Assembly (NCBI GenBank): GCA_021397835.1
Contig: JAJFZO010000094.1
Location: 6,362,001-6,426,000, forward strand
Direction: 5' to 3'
Source of the DNA: Moringa oleifera
Taxonomy: Eukaryota; Streptophyta; Magnoliopsida; Brassicales; Moringaceae
Length of the DNA: 64,000 nucleotides
Made by a program: the position numbers and the translations under genes. Positions 23,348 to 38,300 of this stretch are shown piece after piece; positions within the stretch are counted from its first letter, which is position 1; every line of letters begins with the position of its first letter. Below the pieces are notes generated by a model. That model had not been told where the DNA came from and searched no databases. It saw nothing but the letters and a program-made list of their open reading frames with translations.

Positions 23348-24560
23348 AGATATTCCAGTTTCTTTTACAACTCAAGTTATGCTTGAACCATGCAGCCAGC
23401 AACTATATAAACAAGATGCTGCAAACCAGGAGAAAATAACTATTGGGGCTGTAATTAAGAAAAAAAATTCAGCACATCAAGCATAATCAAGTATGCGGCT
23501 TTAAACTTCAACAAATGCATTGGCCAGTCATGACACATCAATTTCCACAGTACAGTTTGAGAAGTCTGTATTCATAACTATTAATAATCAAAATGGGGGA
23601 AGATATAAACTTCGAATCAATTCCACAATTATCACCAACACAAGGATCAAAACCATCAACAAGACAAGCAAATAAACTTCCTGTTACTGCTAGACATTCA
23701 TAAAGAGCTAGTACAATAATAGAAAAGAAACCCCAAAACTGAAGCACTACAGGAGACCCTTGCTAAACTTAAACTGGAGTTATTAGTTGTAAAGGGATAT
23801 TTGGACCTGTGCCAACAGTTTCAAATACTGTCTGTGCAAGTTCAGAACAACCAAATTATAAATTAGCAAAACTGAGTTCTCCAATGGCCCATTCAGAGTC
23901 TTATGAATACACTGTGAAATAACATAGCAACACTTCAACAGTCAAAAGTAGTTAACTATCCAGATGAAATGCAGGAGAAAACAAAATCAGATGGAAGGGA
24001 AGATTTGCAATACCAAAGTCACACACTTCATTTCTAATCCACAACTATTTAGATAAGTTTTTCTAAACCAGAAAAATCACTAACTCTTCAAATTCATGTA
24101 ACATTATAAAATCAAAATTTGATAGCAGGGCTGGATTACAAACCAATTATATTCCTGCCATTAGTTCCAATCAACTGATAAAGCAATAAATACCAATTAC
24201 GACCTTTTCAACATTGAACAACAAGAAAACACAAGAAACGCATGAAAATCGGAAATTCAAATCAAATAATCCAGATCTAACCCAACTCACCAAGGCCCAA
24301 AAAAACCTCAAACATACTCTGATTTCTAAGAACACAAGCTTCCAAACACAAACAGAATTTCACTTCTCTAAGTTTATGATAAAATGACCCACTGATTTAA
24401 ACCAAAAACCGTGAAAATAAGCGTCAAAGAAACGGATCGAGACAAGAATTACGAACCCGTTGAAGATCCCGAGTTGGAGTTCTCGGGCAGATTAAAGAAT
24501 CTGGATCACGTGATGAGAAAGGACTGAGCTGGGAGACTACGGCTCACATTACATAAGTGT
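23348..24560 (-). other. GNL1: GNL1 5' leader region, probably with an intron
   Basis: No coding sequence. A GC-richer block near 24440-24560 suits a leader exon, followed on the minus strand by a GT-starting sequence near 24465. The acceptor before the ATG could not be fixed. Confidence 0.45.
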
Positions 24561-27500
24561 ACGGACTCGGGAAATGGGAGGTTTCGGGGCCTTTTGGCAT
24601 CTGATTTTTGCGAGAGTTTTCTCGGTCGTGCAATTTGATGCCAGAGCTCGTTCGTTCGTGGCTCAAAAGAAACGTTTCTGTCAACAGTTAAATCGCGTTT
24701 CTTACGGTTAAAATATTGCTTTTCTGTATTTTTTGTTCCGCCCTTTTAATTAACATTGGATTTCGGTTTCTGTTAATTCTTTTGGTATGACTATGTTTTT
24801 ATGCATACCAATCAGTATTTAAGGAAACGTTTAAAATATAAAAAGTTAGGGATAAAAAAAATGATAAATCCTATCTATTTATGAAGAATAATAATTAAAT
24901 ATTATTAAAATATAATGATCATTTTAGTTAAAAAATTATAAATTTTAAAATTAATAAAATTTATTAAAAATTTTTCATATTAAAAATATAAAAATTTAAT
25001 TACTTATTAAACTTAAAAATAAAAGAGATAATTTCATATAGAAACTCGAAGTCGATGATAGATCAGATCAAATTAAGTTTAACCTTGAAATCATCACTCA
25101 AGTTCCACTCATAACAAAACTCAATAGGTCTTTTACCGTAACAGATTAAGTTAAAATTATTCGTTTAAAAAATATATGACTCATGATTTATAAATAAATT
25201 TTATTTATTAAATCATATTGACCAGTTATTTTATTAAAATTTAAACGAATCAATTTAACAAATTTTAAATAAGTCATATATGAGTAAACCAAATAAATCT
25301 TAATGCAAATAAATTTAATAGATAAATTTATTTTCTAATTTTTTAAAAATATTATAAATAAACAAATAAATCTTAATATAATAAATAAATATTAATAAAA
25401 ATTACTAAACTAATAACTTTAAACTCTTAAAATAAAAATATATAATAAATTAAATATATTTTTATATTAATATTAAGATAAAAAAATCAATAAATAATTT
25501 ATGTTATTATTTAATTATAAGATTGATTTTAAATACTATTAATAATAGTTAATTAAAAGAATAAAAATATTAACTTTACTTTACAAGATGAATTAACTTA
25601 TAAAGAATATATGAATTAAACAAAATAATTGCCACTTAGAACCTTATACTAGATAATACAAATCATTAAATTTTTTGCACTATTCCACTAAGAGGTGATT
25701 TTTTATTTATTATTAATTTATTATTAATTTTTATATATTTATAAAATTTATTATGTAAATTTAATTTAATTTAAGTCGATCAAACGGAATCAGTTCAATT
25801 TAATTGACCTTAACGAACAACCCAATGGAATTCGAATTAAAATTTAATACTCGTAATTTGAATTATTTATAAAATAGATAATCTTCATTTAATCTATTTA
25901 TCCATCGAGTAAAACTATAAACGAACTGACCTATGAATCATGAGTTTAATGATTAACTTAATACACAATTGATCATTATGTATTTTAAAAAGAATATGTC
26001 CATCAACCAATCATTCTTATTTTGGTTTCATAATTAATATATTTTAAAAAATTATTAATCATAAATTTTATAAATTCATTTTTTATTTTTATTATAAAAA
26101 ATATATTTATTTTAAAAAACATTAAAATAATACTTTTAAAAAAATCACTTTTAAAGGTAAATAAAATCACAAGATCATCATTGAGCCATGGCCCGTAAGC
26201 TAGTTCATTCATGGTCCAGTTCAACAAGTGTTAACTCGATTTTTTTAGTAATTGAGTTGAGTTTGAGCTATTTATTTTATAAATGGGTAAGTAATGGACC
26301 TTAAATTTTGAATTGCACTACCAATGAATCGACCCGTTAGAATCAATTGAATGGACTAATGGATCAAATTCGTTTGTTTTATTTAAATTTAATTAAATTT
26401 ATATATCAAATTTTATAAATATATAAAGTTAATCGATCAAAATAATTAATAACATATATTTTTTATTAGTTGATCTATTTATGAAGTTAAAATGTTTTAT
26501 TTTTAATTAAATATTATTAATATTATTTAAAATCTATGTTATAATTAGATAATAATATATGTTGCTCACACACTCTCTTAGTTTCAATATTATTACACAT
26601 AGAAAATGTATTAAGTTTGCTATGTACTTAATATCTTAAAATTTTGAAGCTATTAATTTGATAAATTTGTATGCAATTTATATTAATATGTAATTAGTAT
26701 GCTAAAATTTTATTTATATAGTAAAAAATTGATAAATAAGATTATCTATCAAATTGATTTATATAATTTATCAATGTAGCCCGATGAGTAAAACCTATAG
26801 ATAAATCATGGATCATATATTTTCAAATGGATGATTTTAAACCAAGTTGTTACTATAAAAGATCGAATTTGGGCTATTATTTTATGGATCATATCAGCCC
26901 GATATAACCTATTGCAGATCCATTATCCACTTTAACATTTAAAATAACGTTATTTAAAACTTTGAGTTTTACATTCTCTCTCTTATCAAACATTAATTTT
27001 AAAACGTATTCAAATAAACATTCATCTATTACTTTTATCTAAATTAAGGATTGATAAAAATAATTATAACAAATTAATATTTTTATTATAAAAATAACTA
27101 AAAAAAAATTCTCAAATAGGTTCTAAATTTTATTTTGGTTTTATCTTTAAAATTTGAATAATAGCTATTTTTTATAAATTTTTAAAATTTTTAATAATAT
27201 AATTTTAAATAAAAATCTCATAAAAAACTATCATATTTATCTCAAATAATAAATTGAATGTTAATATTTAAAAAATGATATTATATATCCTTAAATAACA
27301 TTAATATTTCATACAAATTAATGCCTTTTAAAACCAATCTTAACACCAGAGGTGAATTTGTATTTTTATTGTATTTTCATGAATAAAATATTGCCTTCAT
27401 TATTTTTCTCTCTTTCCCCATTATGTTCTATATTCTCGTTATTAGGTATTTTGCTTTGGGTTCTCATTCTTTTGGGCTTGCTTTTTGGATTAGGTAGAAG

Positions 27501-28360
27501 AAAGGAAGAGACGAAGAGGATGCAACTGCTGCTTAATTGATTGAGTTCGTCACTAGCATTTATAGAGGTAATGTTGTTGAGTTTGGAGGTTTGTAGAAAG
27601 ATTTTTCATCATTTAGTGCAATTGGTTAGAATTAATCAAAAGCATAACTTGTAATTCATACTCTTTATATAAAAACTTCAATTAATAATCACATGGATAC
27701 TTTTGTTTTCAAGATAAAAGTTTGTCATTTTGGATTTTAAACCATCATGGATTCTACACCAAAGTCTTAAAAGAGGAACCTCCTCTATTATTTGCATAAA
27801 AAAATAGAGTATAGTATCTGATCTATTTGTTTTCTTGAATAATGTTTTTTAAGTGTAGTTAATAGTGCCAATTTGCATTTTGAACCACGAAAATATATTC
27901 ACAGCATTTAGGAATAAGAAAATACTACAAGGTATATTTGTTAAATAAACTATAAGAGAATAGATTATAACAATAACTACAAATAATAGCATGAATTTAA
28001 TAAAAATATACCACAAAGAAATGGTTATAGTTCCAATCGTGCTGTTTTAATTATGACTTTTTCAAATGACAAAATTCTTTTGCAAGAAAGCTATAAAAAC
28101 TGCTTCCTAATGTCTCCTGCTTTCATTAATACTTCAATCATAAATTGCAAAATGCATGAAGGCCTACCTTTTTACCTAGATATTAGCTATGACTCAAATC
28201 TATACTTCAATTCATGTATGATGATCTACATTGTTGGTCGTACCATTGAAACATTCTCGTTTATGTAGCTTTTTCCTTAGTTTTGCAAAATTCTAAACAA
28301 ATTACGTTATAAAATACTTGTCAGCATCACTGACACCATTAACTGAAGTCGTGGCCAATG
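24561..28360. other. Very AT-rich intergenic region
   Basis: Long A/T-dominated low-complexity sequence with no credible gene. Scattered phrases resembling old repeats occur (for example near 25760-25960 and 26200-26420), but no terminal repeats or motifs allow a call. Confidence 0.5.
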
Positions 28361-28369
28361 AAGATATTG

Positions 28370-28520
28370 TTGAGAGGAGGAGTGAGGCAGAGACTGTGGG
28401 GCAAATGGGCAACAGAGAATCAGGATCTCCACAGAGGTGCAAGGGTCTGGTTGGGACCTTCGATACAGCAAATCGCTGCCATAGCATAAGACGAAGTTGC
28501 GTTATGATTTATCTTTTTTC
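28370..28520 (+). pseudogene. Dead AP2/ERF DNA-binding domain
   Basis: From 28379 the plus strand reads [13 protein letters not shown], then [13 protein letters not shown], matching the ERF consensus [31 protein letters not shown]. After 'WLG' (about 28455) one base is missing. TFDTA continues in the next frame, and AAIA*DEVA (the consensus AAxAYDEAA with TAT changed to a stop) is legible to about 28500. Upstream [15 protein letters not shown] (28318-28365) resembles the region before the domain in group X ERFs. No flanking gene remains. It is clearly disabled. Confidence 0.78.
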
Positions 28521-29595
28521 TTTCTTTTTTAAATTTAAAATTTAAAAATTTATTTTTATTTTTTTAAAGGTAAAAAACTCATAAAACTTTGATGGTTACT
28601 TTATACTATTAATTAAGTTTTGATATCTAAAAAGTAATAAATCGAACTTTAATTATCAATACCATCTAAATTAAATTTTATCAAAAGATTTAAAAATTTA
28701 GAGTATTCAAATTAAAAATGTTATATGATAAATTTTGATTTGAAATTTTTCACATATGTAAAAAAAAATTACTACCGTCATAAAGAGTTTCATAATTTTT
28801 TGAGTTATTATGTTATTTTTTAATATGTTTGATATTATAAATTTTTTAAAATATATTTTAAGTACTCAAAAAATTATGTAACTTTTTGTGATGGTAACTT
28901 GAATATTTATTATTTGTAAAAAATTTTGAATCAAAATTCGTTGTATAAAATATTTAATTTGAATACTTTTAATTTTTAAAATAATATTTAATTTAAATCA
29001 AATCGATATATTAAAATTAGATTTATTATTTTTTAATATACATATTTGATTAGTAATATAAAATAAATATTAAGATTTTATGATATATTTATCTTTTCTT
29101 AAAACTTTATTGTCATAAAAAAAATTTATTTCAATTGATATATAAAATTTAAAATTTGTTTCGACGTTCAAAATTCAATTTATCACTTCATATACATAAA
29201 AATTTTATCAGATATTTATTTTATAATTTTTATTAAAAAAATATAATTTCTTTATGATGATACTTGAAATATTATTTTATATGTATAAAAAATTTTAAAT
29301 CAAATTTATTATAGTTTTTTAAATTTAAACATCTATAATTTTTAAATTAATTAATAAAATTTAATTTAATTAAAATTAAAAAAATTTAAACTATATTTAC
29401 TTTAACATTTATTACCTTCCAATTTGCTTTGTATGAGAAAAAGAGAGAAGGATTTAAATCTTCTAATTTGAGTTATGTTGATCTTTCAATAATAAGACGA
29501 AGATACTCGATAATTTATTAAAAATAATAATTAATATTTTTATTTAATTATTTATATTAATATATTAAATAATCAAAATATTTTTTAAATATTTT
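28521..29595. other. AT-rich spacer
   Basis: Nothing recognisable. Confidence 0.45.
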
Positions 29596-29599
29596 AATA

Positions 29600-29930
29600 A
29601 ATGTTGCAGTTCACCAAACCAGAAAATTCACGTGGCATTATCTCTTTGAAAGCGTATTTGCATTACAGCTTCCCCAAATGCAGCCGGAGTGGTTTCATAC
29701 GGCGATTGGACAATTCCAGCGACGATGAAAGAAGCCCGCTTGTCTTTGCGCAGATGCAGGAGAAATGAGGCTCCTTCCATTCTAATCCTCACATGGAACC
29801 ATCACCGCATTGAGTCTTTTACCATTCACCACCAGCGGAGGATCTCAATGCTTAGACCCCACGTGAATCACGTGCTAACAGTCAATCGCAAAGCATCAGG
29901 ATAAGCAACTGCTGCAAAATGCTTGTACAG
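29600..29930. promoter_or_regulatory. GC-richer island with three CACGTG G-boxes
   Basis: About 330 bp of balanced composition within very AT-rich flanks. CACGTG occurs at 29629-29634, 29860-29865 and 29869-29874, the last two only 3 bp apart. G-boxes bind bZIP and bHLH factors in plants. No gene start is seen next to it, so a regulatory role is speculation; it could also be a relic of a lost gene. Confidence 0.35.
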
Positions 29931-31060
29931 ATCTCAAAGCTCATTTGCCTTTAAATTTTCAGTTCTTTAACTGATAGTCAACAATATTTTTACATGCCCA
30001 ATTAGATTTTGTTGGTTTTCTTAATTAAACCTTATTAAGTATCAAAGAAAATAAATTTTTACAGTTTAAATTACTTATAAATGTCCAAATTATTGAAGGG
30101 AAAGTAAATTTGATGCAGCCATGGTGTATTAGTAATGATGTGTAGCGATAATATAGTCATGGTAAGAATATAAGATTTCCTACTAATTTAAATTTGTATG
30201 AATTTTTTTAATGAAATAATAAATAATATTTTAATAAAAAATAATATTAATATAAAAATAAATAATAAATACTATTAAATTTTATTAAATTATAAGTACT
30301 ATATTTTTTAAAAATATTTAATACAATTTAAATTAATAAAGTTGATTAACTTCAAGACGAGCGAAAACTGATTTGAAATGTTTTATGCTTACAAAAATTA
30401 TAAAATATACTATTTAAAATTGAGTAAAAATATTTACTAATATTTTTTTTATAAATTTGAGGTGATTGTTCTTTATTTTTGATTTTTAAACAATTGGTTT
30501 TGAATGCATTAAATTTTTTAAATAATGATTTCAAAATTTTAATAAAATAGATGAAATCATGAAAGTTACCTTAATCATGTCATGAAAATTTAATTTGTGG
30601 CCCATTTTACACACATATTGAAAGAATTGATCATATTCAATTTATTTGGTTAATTTAATTTGATATTTTGTGACATTTTTCAAATTAAAAAGTAAAAAAT
30701 GAGTCTTGGATAATGATATATCAGTGAAGTGCAAAATTCAAAAATTATTTTACTAACATAAAATTTAATTTTTAATATATTATAAATGCGTTTTAAAATC
30801 ATAAAAGGGTTTTTCTCGATTAAAATTGAATAATATAAAATAAATCAGACAATAAAATAAATAAACAACAAGCAGATAATTTTATTTTAACAGACAAAAT
30901 CGGTGGAACTGAAACATCTGACATATTTAGGAATTTCTCCTCACGCCACCTAACCACGAGCGGTCCCTGCTCCTCTAGGCTTCGGCTACGATACCGAACT
31001 TATAGAGGGCAAAATGGGAAATTAGGCATTAAAGTCCATGACGTCCAGTAAAGTGCGCCT
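29931..31060. other. AT-rich spacer and HYP1 upstream region
   Basis: Mostly AT-rich and empty. The last 150 bp (30900-31060) become GC-richer and lead into the presumed HYP1 transcription start. Confidence 0.45.
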
Positions 31061-32317
31061 GAAGCTACCTTCCTTTGTCCATACTTTGTTCCCTGCTTCA
31101 CAAACCAGCCAGTCTCTACTACTGTTGCTACGCTACGCCTGCTAAGTTCCTTGCTTGTTTCTCTCTGCCTTTGGAGTTAATCAATTTTTTTTTCTTTAAT
31201 CCGTGTTTGAGCTTGTTGTGTTTAGTTATCTTGAAGTACATGCCGCGGATGATGTTTGCTGAAAGGTCTGACTCTGATTCCATAAACTGCTGCAAATTAG
31301 TGTATTTCTTTTTCTTATTCTCTGTGTTTTCCCCTTGGATGTCAATGAAAGATACCTTGCGTTGGGTTTGTAGCTTAATGAGCAAGATTGTTGTACCTTA
31401 AAAGTTGTGAACCTCGTGTGATTATTCTTTTCCGGTCTTAGGATTGAAGTATCAGTATTTCTGTGAAGTTTTTATTTTATTGGATGATAAATAGGCTGTT
31501 ATTTTCTCTGATTTTTGATGTACAATTTGTTCCTTTGTGATTTTTTCATGAGGTAAATCTCTTTTGAGTGTGGAAACGAGTTTACTCTTCTATTTTCATA
31601 AAAAGAAAGTTAATCCTTTGAAATGTGGAAGTTCGTTCTCAATGCATTAGGCTTGACTGAGAACGTACTTAATGGTGTTTACAATTATGTTTAGTTAATG
31701 GTTAATTCATCTCTGGAGAGGAACTGTTTAATGTAACTTCCCTTGTAGCAATGTGATCTTGTTTTCTGCCCCTTATGCTTAAATGGTTCCTCCATAAGCT
31801 AGTTGTAAATTTTTTATAAAGTTTGGGTAATAACAGAAAAAGGGAAATGAAACATGAAAGTTATACTGTGCATCTTTTTTAGTGTAGATAGCGGCCAAGG
31901 TACAAATGTTGGAACCCACCTTATTACTGTACTGGAATGATGTGGAACTTAAGTGTTAAAATGTTTAGACGTTTATTGATAAAAGATGTCAAAACTAATA
32001 ACCCTTTTGTTTTATCAACGAGCTGAACGCATGAAGATGATTGTAAAAAACGTGAAAGTATCATAAAGAGATGTGAAAATGTTTTGCCTCTGTGCTAGTT
32101 GTTTAGTTAAGTTGGCATAAGTACTTGTAACATTTGCCTTTTTGGCAAGAAGTTAGACATTTAGTTCCTTTCATGTGTTCCAATGTTAAAGCTAATTTAC
32201 ATTCTTTCCTGCAGTTTTTGATATTAAAGGTTTCGGCTTGGATGCCTTTGAGCCTTTTGAGGAGTGAGTAGTTGTCGGTTGTGAGGACTTCGTAGGATTA
32301 TTTGAGCATTTGAAGGA
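31061..32317 (+). other. HYP1: HYP1 5' leader with probable leader intron
   Basis: No conserved coding sequence. A strong acceptor TTTCCTGCAG ends at 32214, so the exon carrying the start codon probably begins at 32215. The upstream leader exon lies somewhere within 31060-31450; its donor is not certain. Confidence 0.5.
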
Positions 32318-35300
32318 ATGATTCTTTCAGCTCTTCTCACTTCCGTTGGAATCAACCTTGGCCTTTGTTTTTTGTTTTTCACTCTATATTCTATATTGAG
32401 AAAACAGCCAGGTAATATCACAGTCTATGCTCCGCGCTTGATTCACGAAGGAAAATCTCAACAGCAGGATGAGTTCAACTTGGAGAGGTTATTGCCTTCG
32501 CCTGGCTGGGTGAGAAGGGCATTGGAGCTCTCTGAAGAAGAACTTTTGTCAATCCTAGGCTTTGATGCGTTGGTCTTCATGCGCATTTTTATCTTTAGGT
32601 AACTTAGATCTTTCTCTTTTCCAGCTAATTGGAGTCTGCCAATGAAGAATTGATGTGATGTAGTAATCATTGATGTTTATGATTTTGTAGATTTTGTTTA
32701 GCAAGATTTTGACCAATTCTTTAGTCCTTGGCTTACAATTAAGATATATGAATCAAAGGGCAAAAGAAAGGTTGTAATGAGACACAAAACTAGTGAATCA
32801 CATACTTAGCTGCTAATCCTTGTGTTACATTATGATGATCTGATAATTTTCACTTTTATGTGCAGTTTGAAGGTATTTAGTTTTGCTGCCATTGTTGGGA
32901 TCTTCATTCTCCTTCCAGTGAATTATTTTGGGAACCAGCTGAGTGATGATTTTTCTGATTTGGGGAAGAAGTCTTTGGACTCATTTGGTATTTCAAATGT
33001 CAATGATGGTTCAAACAGGTGATCATTTTCTGGCTAGATGAACAGAATGTGCAACTCTAGACCGGTTATAACTTGAAATTAATGTGCTATTAGATTTTCC
33101 AAATGCTTAAAGCAAAACATGGGAGACTGCTCATGTATTTCTCTATCCCTCTTTCTTGCTTGCTCCTCTACCTCTATCTCTCTCTCTCATGCTCTTGCGT
33201 TAAGGATTCTTCCAATTGAATGTTCGTTTATTTCCTATCTCCGTCTGTACTATAAGAATGTAAGTATTTTTTGGTCCCATTCCCATTCCGATCTCCTATT
33301 TGATATTTAAGAACTTATGTATTGAGAAAGCATGTATGCCAAACTTTTATCATTCAAAATCAACAAATGGATCATCTCATATTTGTTTGAGACTGTATGA
33401 CTTTCACATGTAATCCATGATGAGATAGATTTTGAGGGCCTTCCTAAATTCCATCGAATGGTTTGAAGTTCTTCTGATTTATGTATCTGATGTGTGTGAT
33501 TTTTTTCCCCTCTGAAGATAAACCCTTGCATAAATAATGCCCTTTCCTTACGTTAAATTTATTATAGCAAAGAGCATTTGCATGGTTTTTGTGTTTCGAA
33601 TTTTTAATTGGTTTTAACTACATTTTTTGAAATACTTAAGTTTGAAGGTCTTGAATGGAGTTATTCGTAGATTCTCTAATATGGATGCTATATCACTTTT
33701 GAGCAAGCATTTTGCTAATCTATGACGGGAAAATATTGATTGTTAGTTTGGTCCTTTGTCAAGGTTATGGATTCACTTCTGTGCTGCATATGTTTTCACT
33801 GGAGTTGTCTGCTATCTACTTTATTATGTAAGTGATATTCTTGTGTAACCTTGTTTTGCCAATGCTGTCAGGCTTGACAGAATCATAACTGTAACATCCA
33901 CTGAAGTTTGAGCTTGATGACTATATCATTTGCAGGAGTACATTTACATTTCATCAAAAAGAATTGCTTACTTCTATGCAACCAAACCTCAGCCACATCA
34001 GTTTACAATATTAGTCCGTGGTATCCCTGTCATGTCTGGGAGCAGCTTCAGTGAAACTGTTGATAACTTTTTCAGGGAGTATCATCCTTCAACTTATCTT
34101 TCACATTTGGTGGTTCATCGGACAAGCAAAATTCAAAGTCTCATAGTAAGCCTTCAGTCGAAGTTCTAGTTGTTAGGTTACAGCCACCATATCAACTAGT
34201 AATGTAATACTCTTTAAACACTGAAGAAGGAAGATCTGCTCCTGAAAGTTTTGTTGAATTTATAATGTTAACATACTTTAAATTCTAAGATATGCCTCTA
34301 CACTATCAATAATTATTTTCGGTGTGTTTGTTGCTTATGCAGAGTAGTTGGTTTACGAGTAAACTTTTCAAAAGTTAAAATTGCTGCAGTTTGTGTGGTT
34401 TGATTATCAGAGGATTATGTCATGGGAGAGACTGTATATACCTAAAGATCAATAGAATTTATCACAAATGTAACATAGAAACTATAGACACCACAATTAT
34501 AAGACTTCTTTTCACTTTTGACTTTACTGTGTCAGGTTTTTGATGATTGTATGTTACACTTTGCAGAAGGATGGAGAGAAGCTGTATAGAAGGCTTGCTC
34601 GGTTAAAATCAAAAAATTCTTCTCAGCAAAAGTTTAAACGTGAGGGCTTTTTGGGACTTTTTGGAAGCAAAGTGAATCTTGTAGATGCTTATGAAAAGAA
34701 GCTGGAAGATTTAGAAGATAATGTGAGGCAGAAGCAATTTTCATTTGCAGGAGAGGTGTGCTTTTTCTGTGTCAAGTGAAAGTATTTTAACTCTAGCAGG
34801 CATTTTGGTTATTTGGAGAATTATTTTTATGTAGGGCATTTCATAAAGTTAGTCTATGGATGTCCTTTTGCTTCTTAGTGTAGATGCTGAGATAGGAGAG
34901 AATGTAAAAATTCTCCTTAACTTTGTGAGACCTCTGTTTATAAGGCCATTTGCTAGTATCAGGCCTACCAAAGCAGGATAATAGGAAGGTTGATTTGAAT
35001 GTGATATAAGGTGGGGGATGCAACGTGCTCAGTCCAATCCCATGCAACTGTGATTGTGGCCAAGTTAGGGTTGAGATAATCTAGGGTTAGATTGATTTAA
35101 GGTCAGAAAATCTCAACCTAATCCAAATTTTGGTCAGCTGGTGTTCGAGCTTCTTCCTAACCACTTTGAATTCCATCAAGCCCGAAATGTCAATCTAATG
35201 CACACATGTGCAATAGACTTACTTGCATATATACATGTGTAAATATCTGTGCATGTACATTTATATGTAAACAGAAAATGTCCAGTACAATGAATCATTT

Positions 35301-38300
35301 AAATGCTTGAACTTTTGCCTAAGTTAAATTTATGCTTCAAAATTTTATTTGCATGATACTTACTACATTATTTTTACAGATAGCATGGATTTTAAGGAAA
35401 GAGTAGCCTTACTTTACCTGCTCTGTCATAATGGAACCCAGTTGGAACCTGATTTTGGATTTAGCAACCTAACCCAAATCCAGTTTGAGCCCAAAAGATT
35501 AAACATAAGCCAGATAGTTGACAAACAGGGGTTGAGGCTCAAGTTAGTTTTGGATAGGGTTGACTTATTTTGTAGTTGTAGTTGGGCATGGGTCAAACTC
35601 AGACCTGATCCAGCCCAAAGTGTGCAGAACCCTAAGTGGAAAGCATATCTCCATGACTTGCCCGAGTTTAAGATTGCATGCTCGCATTTGGCCACCTGAG
35701 GTTTCTGACACTTGGATGAAATTAAGTGAAAATCTGGAAACACTTCATGATTTTCATTTGATCAATTTTGATGGTAATAGCAATTTTTTTATTCTGTTTC
35801 GTAGACTGCCTTCTAGATAAAGCATATAAATAAAATAACTTGTTGGAAGGCATTGTATGTTTTGTCAAACTAATGAACAAATACAGTAGGTGAGAGATTC
35901 TTCCACTTTTCAATTATTTCAGGAAGTTCCAGCTGCTTTTGTCTCATTCAAGTCAAGATATGGTGCTGCAATAGCCTTACACATCCAACAAGGGGTCAAT
36001 CCCACAGAGTGGGTCACTGAGAGGGCTCCTGAGCCTCAGGATGTTCACTGGCCTTTTTTTTCCACATCATTCATCAAAAGATGGATATCCAAGCTGGTGA
36101 TGGTTGTTGCATTTATAGCTCTTACTATTCTGTTTCTTATTCCAGTCGTAGTAGTACAAGGTCTTGCTAATCTGAACCAGTTGGAGATTTGGTTCCCTTT
36201 TCTGAAGGGCATATTGAGCCTGTAAGTGAACATTCGTACTTTGTCACTCATTCACCCTAGCTGCATTGAAGCATCCAACAGGCTCCTTTGGGATCTGAAG
36301 TTCTCTCTCTGTGTTTATCTGTAAATAGTCCAATATATTTCTGCCTTGATAAAATTTGACTCATTAATTATTAATGCATTCCAGAACAACATTAAGCCAC
36401 TAACGAATTGGAAAGTTCATGCAATTATATTGTGTCTTCCTTGAACCTTTCCCCCATTACCTTTCCGCTTTCTCTGTGTTTTCTGAGCAACTATAAGGTA
36501 AATTACATAAATCAATGACACTTCTCCTTCATGAGAAAGACATTCCTTGTTCTTGAATCTTTGATCTTCTTGCAACTACTGGAATAACTATGAAGAAGAA
36601 TATACTGTATGAAAAAGATTCAGTTTTTAAAATGGAAATGCTCTAATGACGTATTCTTCATCTTCATATAGATTGTAAATTATTTACCTCCTCTCTTTAA
36701 AAAAAAAAAAAATTGACTATATATTGATTCTCTGTTATTTTCAGCTTATCATGCTGAGAGTTGAAAATTTAACATATAAGAGGAATTTGTGTTTACAACT
36801 TTGTATAATTTATCTCCATATTTAGTCCTCATTAGGTCTTCAGCCTTTTTTAAAATCTCTCTATCAGAGTAAGTTTTCAGCCTCTTAATCTGGGCAAAAA
36901 CCTGTTCTGGTTGCTTTTTGGTCAAATTTCTGTGGAGTTGGACAGCGTCAAGTAGTAAAGGGCTGAATTTGGTTTACTGTTACCAATGCTTACATTTTAT
37001 GTGAAGTTTAAGACCAGATAATACCAAATTACTAAATTTAGTAATTTATGGCTTGCAGAACATTTGTCAGTGAAGTGATTACGGGATATCTTCCTAGCCT
37101 TGTACTCCAGTTATTTCTTTCTGTTGTGCCACCTGTTATGATATTGTTTTCCTCAATGCAAGGATACATTTCCCACAGTCAGATAGAAAAGAGTGCATGT
37201 ACAAAGCTGCTTTTCTTTACTATATGGAACATTTTCTTTGCAAATGTGCTGTCAGGATCAGCTCTTTATCAGGTCAATGTCTTCCTTGAGCCAAAGAACA
37301 TTCCCAGGGTATTAGCAAAAGCTGTTCCAGCACAGGTGAGAATTCATCTCCATTTTTATATCCAATCTGTGAGTTCTTAAGTTTGTTTAGTATTTTCTTC
37401 TAAAACAGAACTCTTAAGCATTTCCAGAATTCTGGTTGATGTTGATGTATAGATAAGCACTTCAAACTGGTCAGACTATGTTACTGATGCTCTACTATTG
37501 CAACCTGTTTAATGTTGTAGCATTGTTTTGGTTGGTTATAAATATGTTGTATGAGATTCTATTCTCATGATCGTCCTATAACTTAACATTATGTATATAT
37601 ATATATATGCATGTATCAGTGACCAATTTGTGGTCCCTTTATTCATTCGTATTGAATACTCAGATGTATTCTTGAGATGAAGGATATGATATGTTTCTAT
37701 GCTAGGGCAGGCTACATTCTTTATTGCGTATGTCGTGACATCTGGATGGACCAGTCTGTCATCAGAAGTCTTTCGTCTGCTTCCTCTCCTTAGTAGCTTT
37801 GTGAAAAGACTGTTTTTCGGAATACATGAGAATGAACTTGAAGTCCCATCAACTCCTTACTACAGTGAAATTCCCAGGATTCTTTTCTTTGGGCTTCTTG
37901 GTGTAACATATTTCTTCCTTGCTCCACTGATTCTGCCATTCCTTTTGGTTTACTATTGTCTGGGATACATCATCTACCGCAACCAGGTAGGAGAACGTTA
38001 TTTGTATTTATAGAACTCATTTTTATAACTCTTCTAATTTTAGATGTAATAGAATCATATCGAAATGAATCAAAATGTTTTGATTTTGCAAGACATTCTA
38101 GCTGCAATTTTTAAGACAAAGCTATGCATTTGGTGTGCAAATGCTTCTTCAAGGTCTCATTTTCATGGTTATGGATTAGGAAAATTATATATATACATAA
38201 TGTATGTATGTACGTATGTATAAAAATCCACTACGTTGAATGAATGAAAAGAGAATTTGATTTCATTCTTTGACATTTTGATGTGGACGAATGCGTGTGA

